Shown here piece after piece: positions 21,982-22,386 of a stretch of 22,386 bases of DNA. Position numbers and translations under genes: made by a program. The first letter of the stretch is position 1. The number at the start of each line of letters is the position of its first letter. The notes beneath the pieces are model-generated. The model did no database searches and was not told the origin of the DNA. It saw only the letters and a program-made list of their open reading frames with translations. Source of the DNA: an uncultured Mycoplasmatota bacterium (GTDB lineage Bacteria; Bacillota_I; Bacilli_A; RF39; UBA660); the NCBI GenBank assembly GCA_900552335.1, contig URZL01000014.1, positions 1-22,386 on the forward strand, given 5' to 3'.

Positions 21982-22386
21982 CTACTTATAATAAACTTCA
22001 ACTATTGCTTTTGAAGAAACATCATTAAAGGTGCTTCCAATTGATTGTGCATACTTAGTCAATGCTATTTTAGTCTTTGAAACACCTATTCGTACAAAAT
22101 GTCCATAGTTTGTATCAACATAGATTGCATATCCATTTGTAAAATATCTTAGATTGTCGGATAAACTTATCTTTGGAATAAAAAATGAAAATGCATTACT
22201 CTCATCACTACTAGTTTTTGCAATCACAAACAATTCAGAATATATTTCTGGAAGAGCAACTTCTGTTTTACCAGTTACTGTTTTTAAATGTTTCCATTCT
22301 TGAAGTTTGCCATTTAAATCATCAATACTTTCTTGATTAGCTGTAATCATACTTGATAAATTATTCATATTATTATTTAATTCTTC
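21982..22386 (-). CDS. C-terminal part of a second pilin/tail-type surface protein (runs off the right edge)
   Basis: The frame is open to the window edge; 134 residues are visible. It begins EELNNNMNNLSSMITANQES, which closely matches the coiled-coil linker of the pilin/tail protein (EELQNNLNNLSSLVNNG). A different end domain of about 110 residues follows: WKHLKTVTGKTEVALPEIYS, an FSFFIPK segment, YFTNGYAIYVDTNYG and a final VEVYYK. This is the type of beta domain found at the ends of Bacillota phage tail or fibre proteins. The N-terminus, and thus the presence of a prepilin signal, lies outside the window. An ATG exists inside, but the homology upstream of it shows that it is not the start. 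No terminator is obvious between its stop and CIRCE. Confidence 0.7.
   Translation of the reverse strand, partial: EELNNNMNNLSSMITANQESIDDLNGKLQEWKHLKTVTGKTEVALPEIYSELFVIAKTSSDESNAFSFFIPKISLSDNLRYFTNGYAIYVDTNYGHFVRIGVSKTKIALTKYAQSIGSTFNDVSSKAIVEVYYK

Noticed and set aside
21982..22368. Complete 128-codon gene starting at an internal ATG
   Set aside because: The frame continues upstream to the window edge, and the residues before that ATG already match the linker of the pilin/tail protein, so it is a partial gene.

Overview
This window is chromosomal DNA from a very AT-rich Bacillota bacterium, probably a Bacilli-like gut or commensal lineage. The evidence is the low GC of every gene, a leuS T-box leader, a CIRCE heat-shock operator, the cdd-era-yqzL-recO gene order and two alpha/beta-type small acid-soluble spore proteins of Bacillus type, which imply an endospore former or a recent descendant of one. 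The exact taxon cannot be set from sequence reading alone. Almost all genes are on the minus strand; the plus strand carries tRNA-Thr, a short accessory stretch and one small HTH regulator.

Layout. 1-560: the start of leuS with its T-box, divergent from tRNA-Thr(CGU). 560-3300: an accessory stretch on the plus strand next to the tRNA. It holds a small unknown gene between 11-bp inverted repeats, a chimeric remnant of a serine recombinase and a MobV-type relaxase, and a 439-aa conserved hypothetical gene. 3330-7830: pepF, tRNA-Ile(GAU), mraY and murE (cell-wall synthesis). 7970-10440: an XRE regulator, two spore-protein genes and, between them, an extremely AT-rich two-gene cassette (membrane-anchored HTH protein plus polytopic membrane protein). 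10440-14660: thiI, then the operon cdd-era-yqzL-DUF1653-recO-PAP2-like, including a 30-codon yqzL. 14700-16140: a type IV pilin-like protein fused to a phage tail-fibre-type C-terminus, behind a leader with a long hairpin, an 8-G tract and a terminator-like hairpin. 16146-19420: HD hydrolase, hemW, a small unknown gene and a 431-aa unknown gene with an unusual promoter/terminator/RBS overlap. 19425-21883: a frameshifted surface-protein remnant and clpB (without its N-domain) under HrcA/CIRCE control. 21982-22386: the C-terminus of a second protein that shares the linker of the pilin/tail protein but has a different phage-type end domain.

The housekeeping genes support translation, murein synthesis, DNA repair, tRNA thiolation and stress response. 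The most unusual content is the pair of proteins that appear to combine a pilin-type export and anchoring module with exchangeable phage tail-type tips. The complete one has a leader that looks suited to on/off control. I read this as a candidate modular surface-adhesin system. It is inferred from sequence architecture, not demonstrated.
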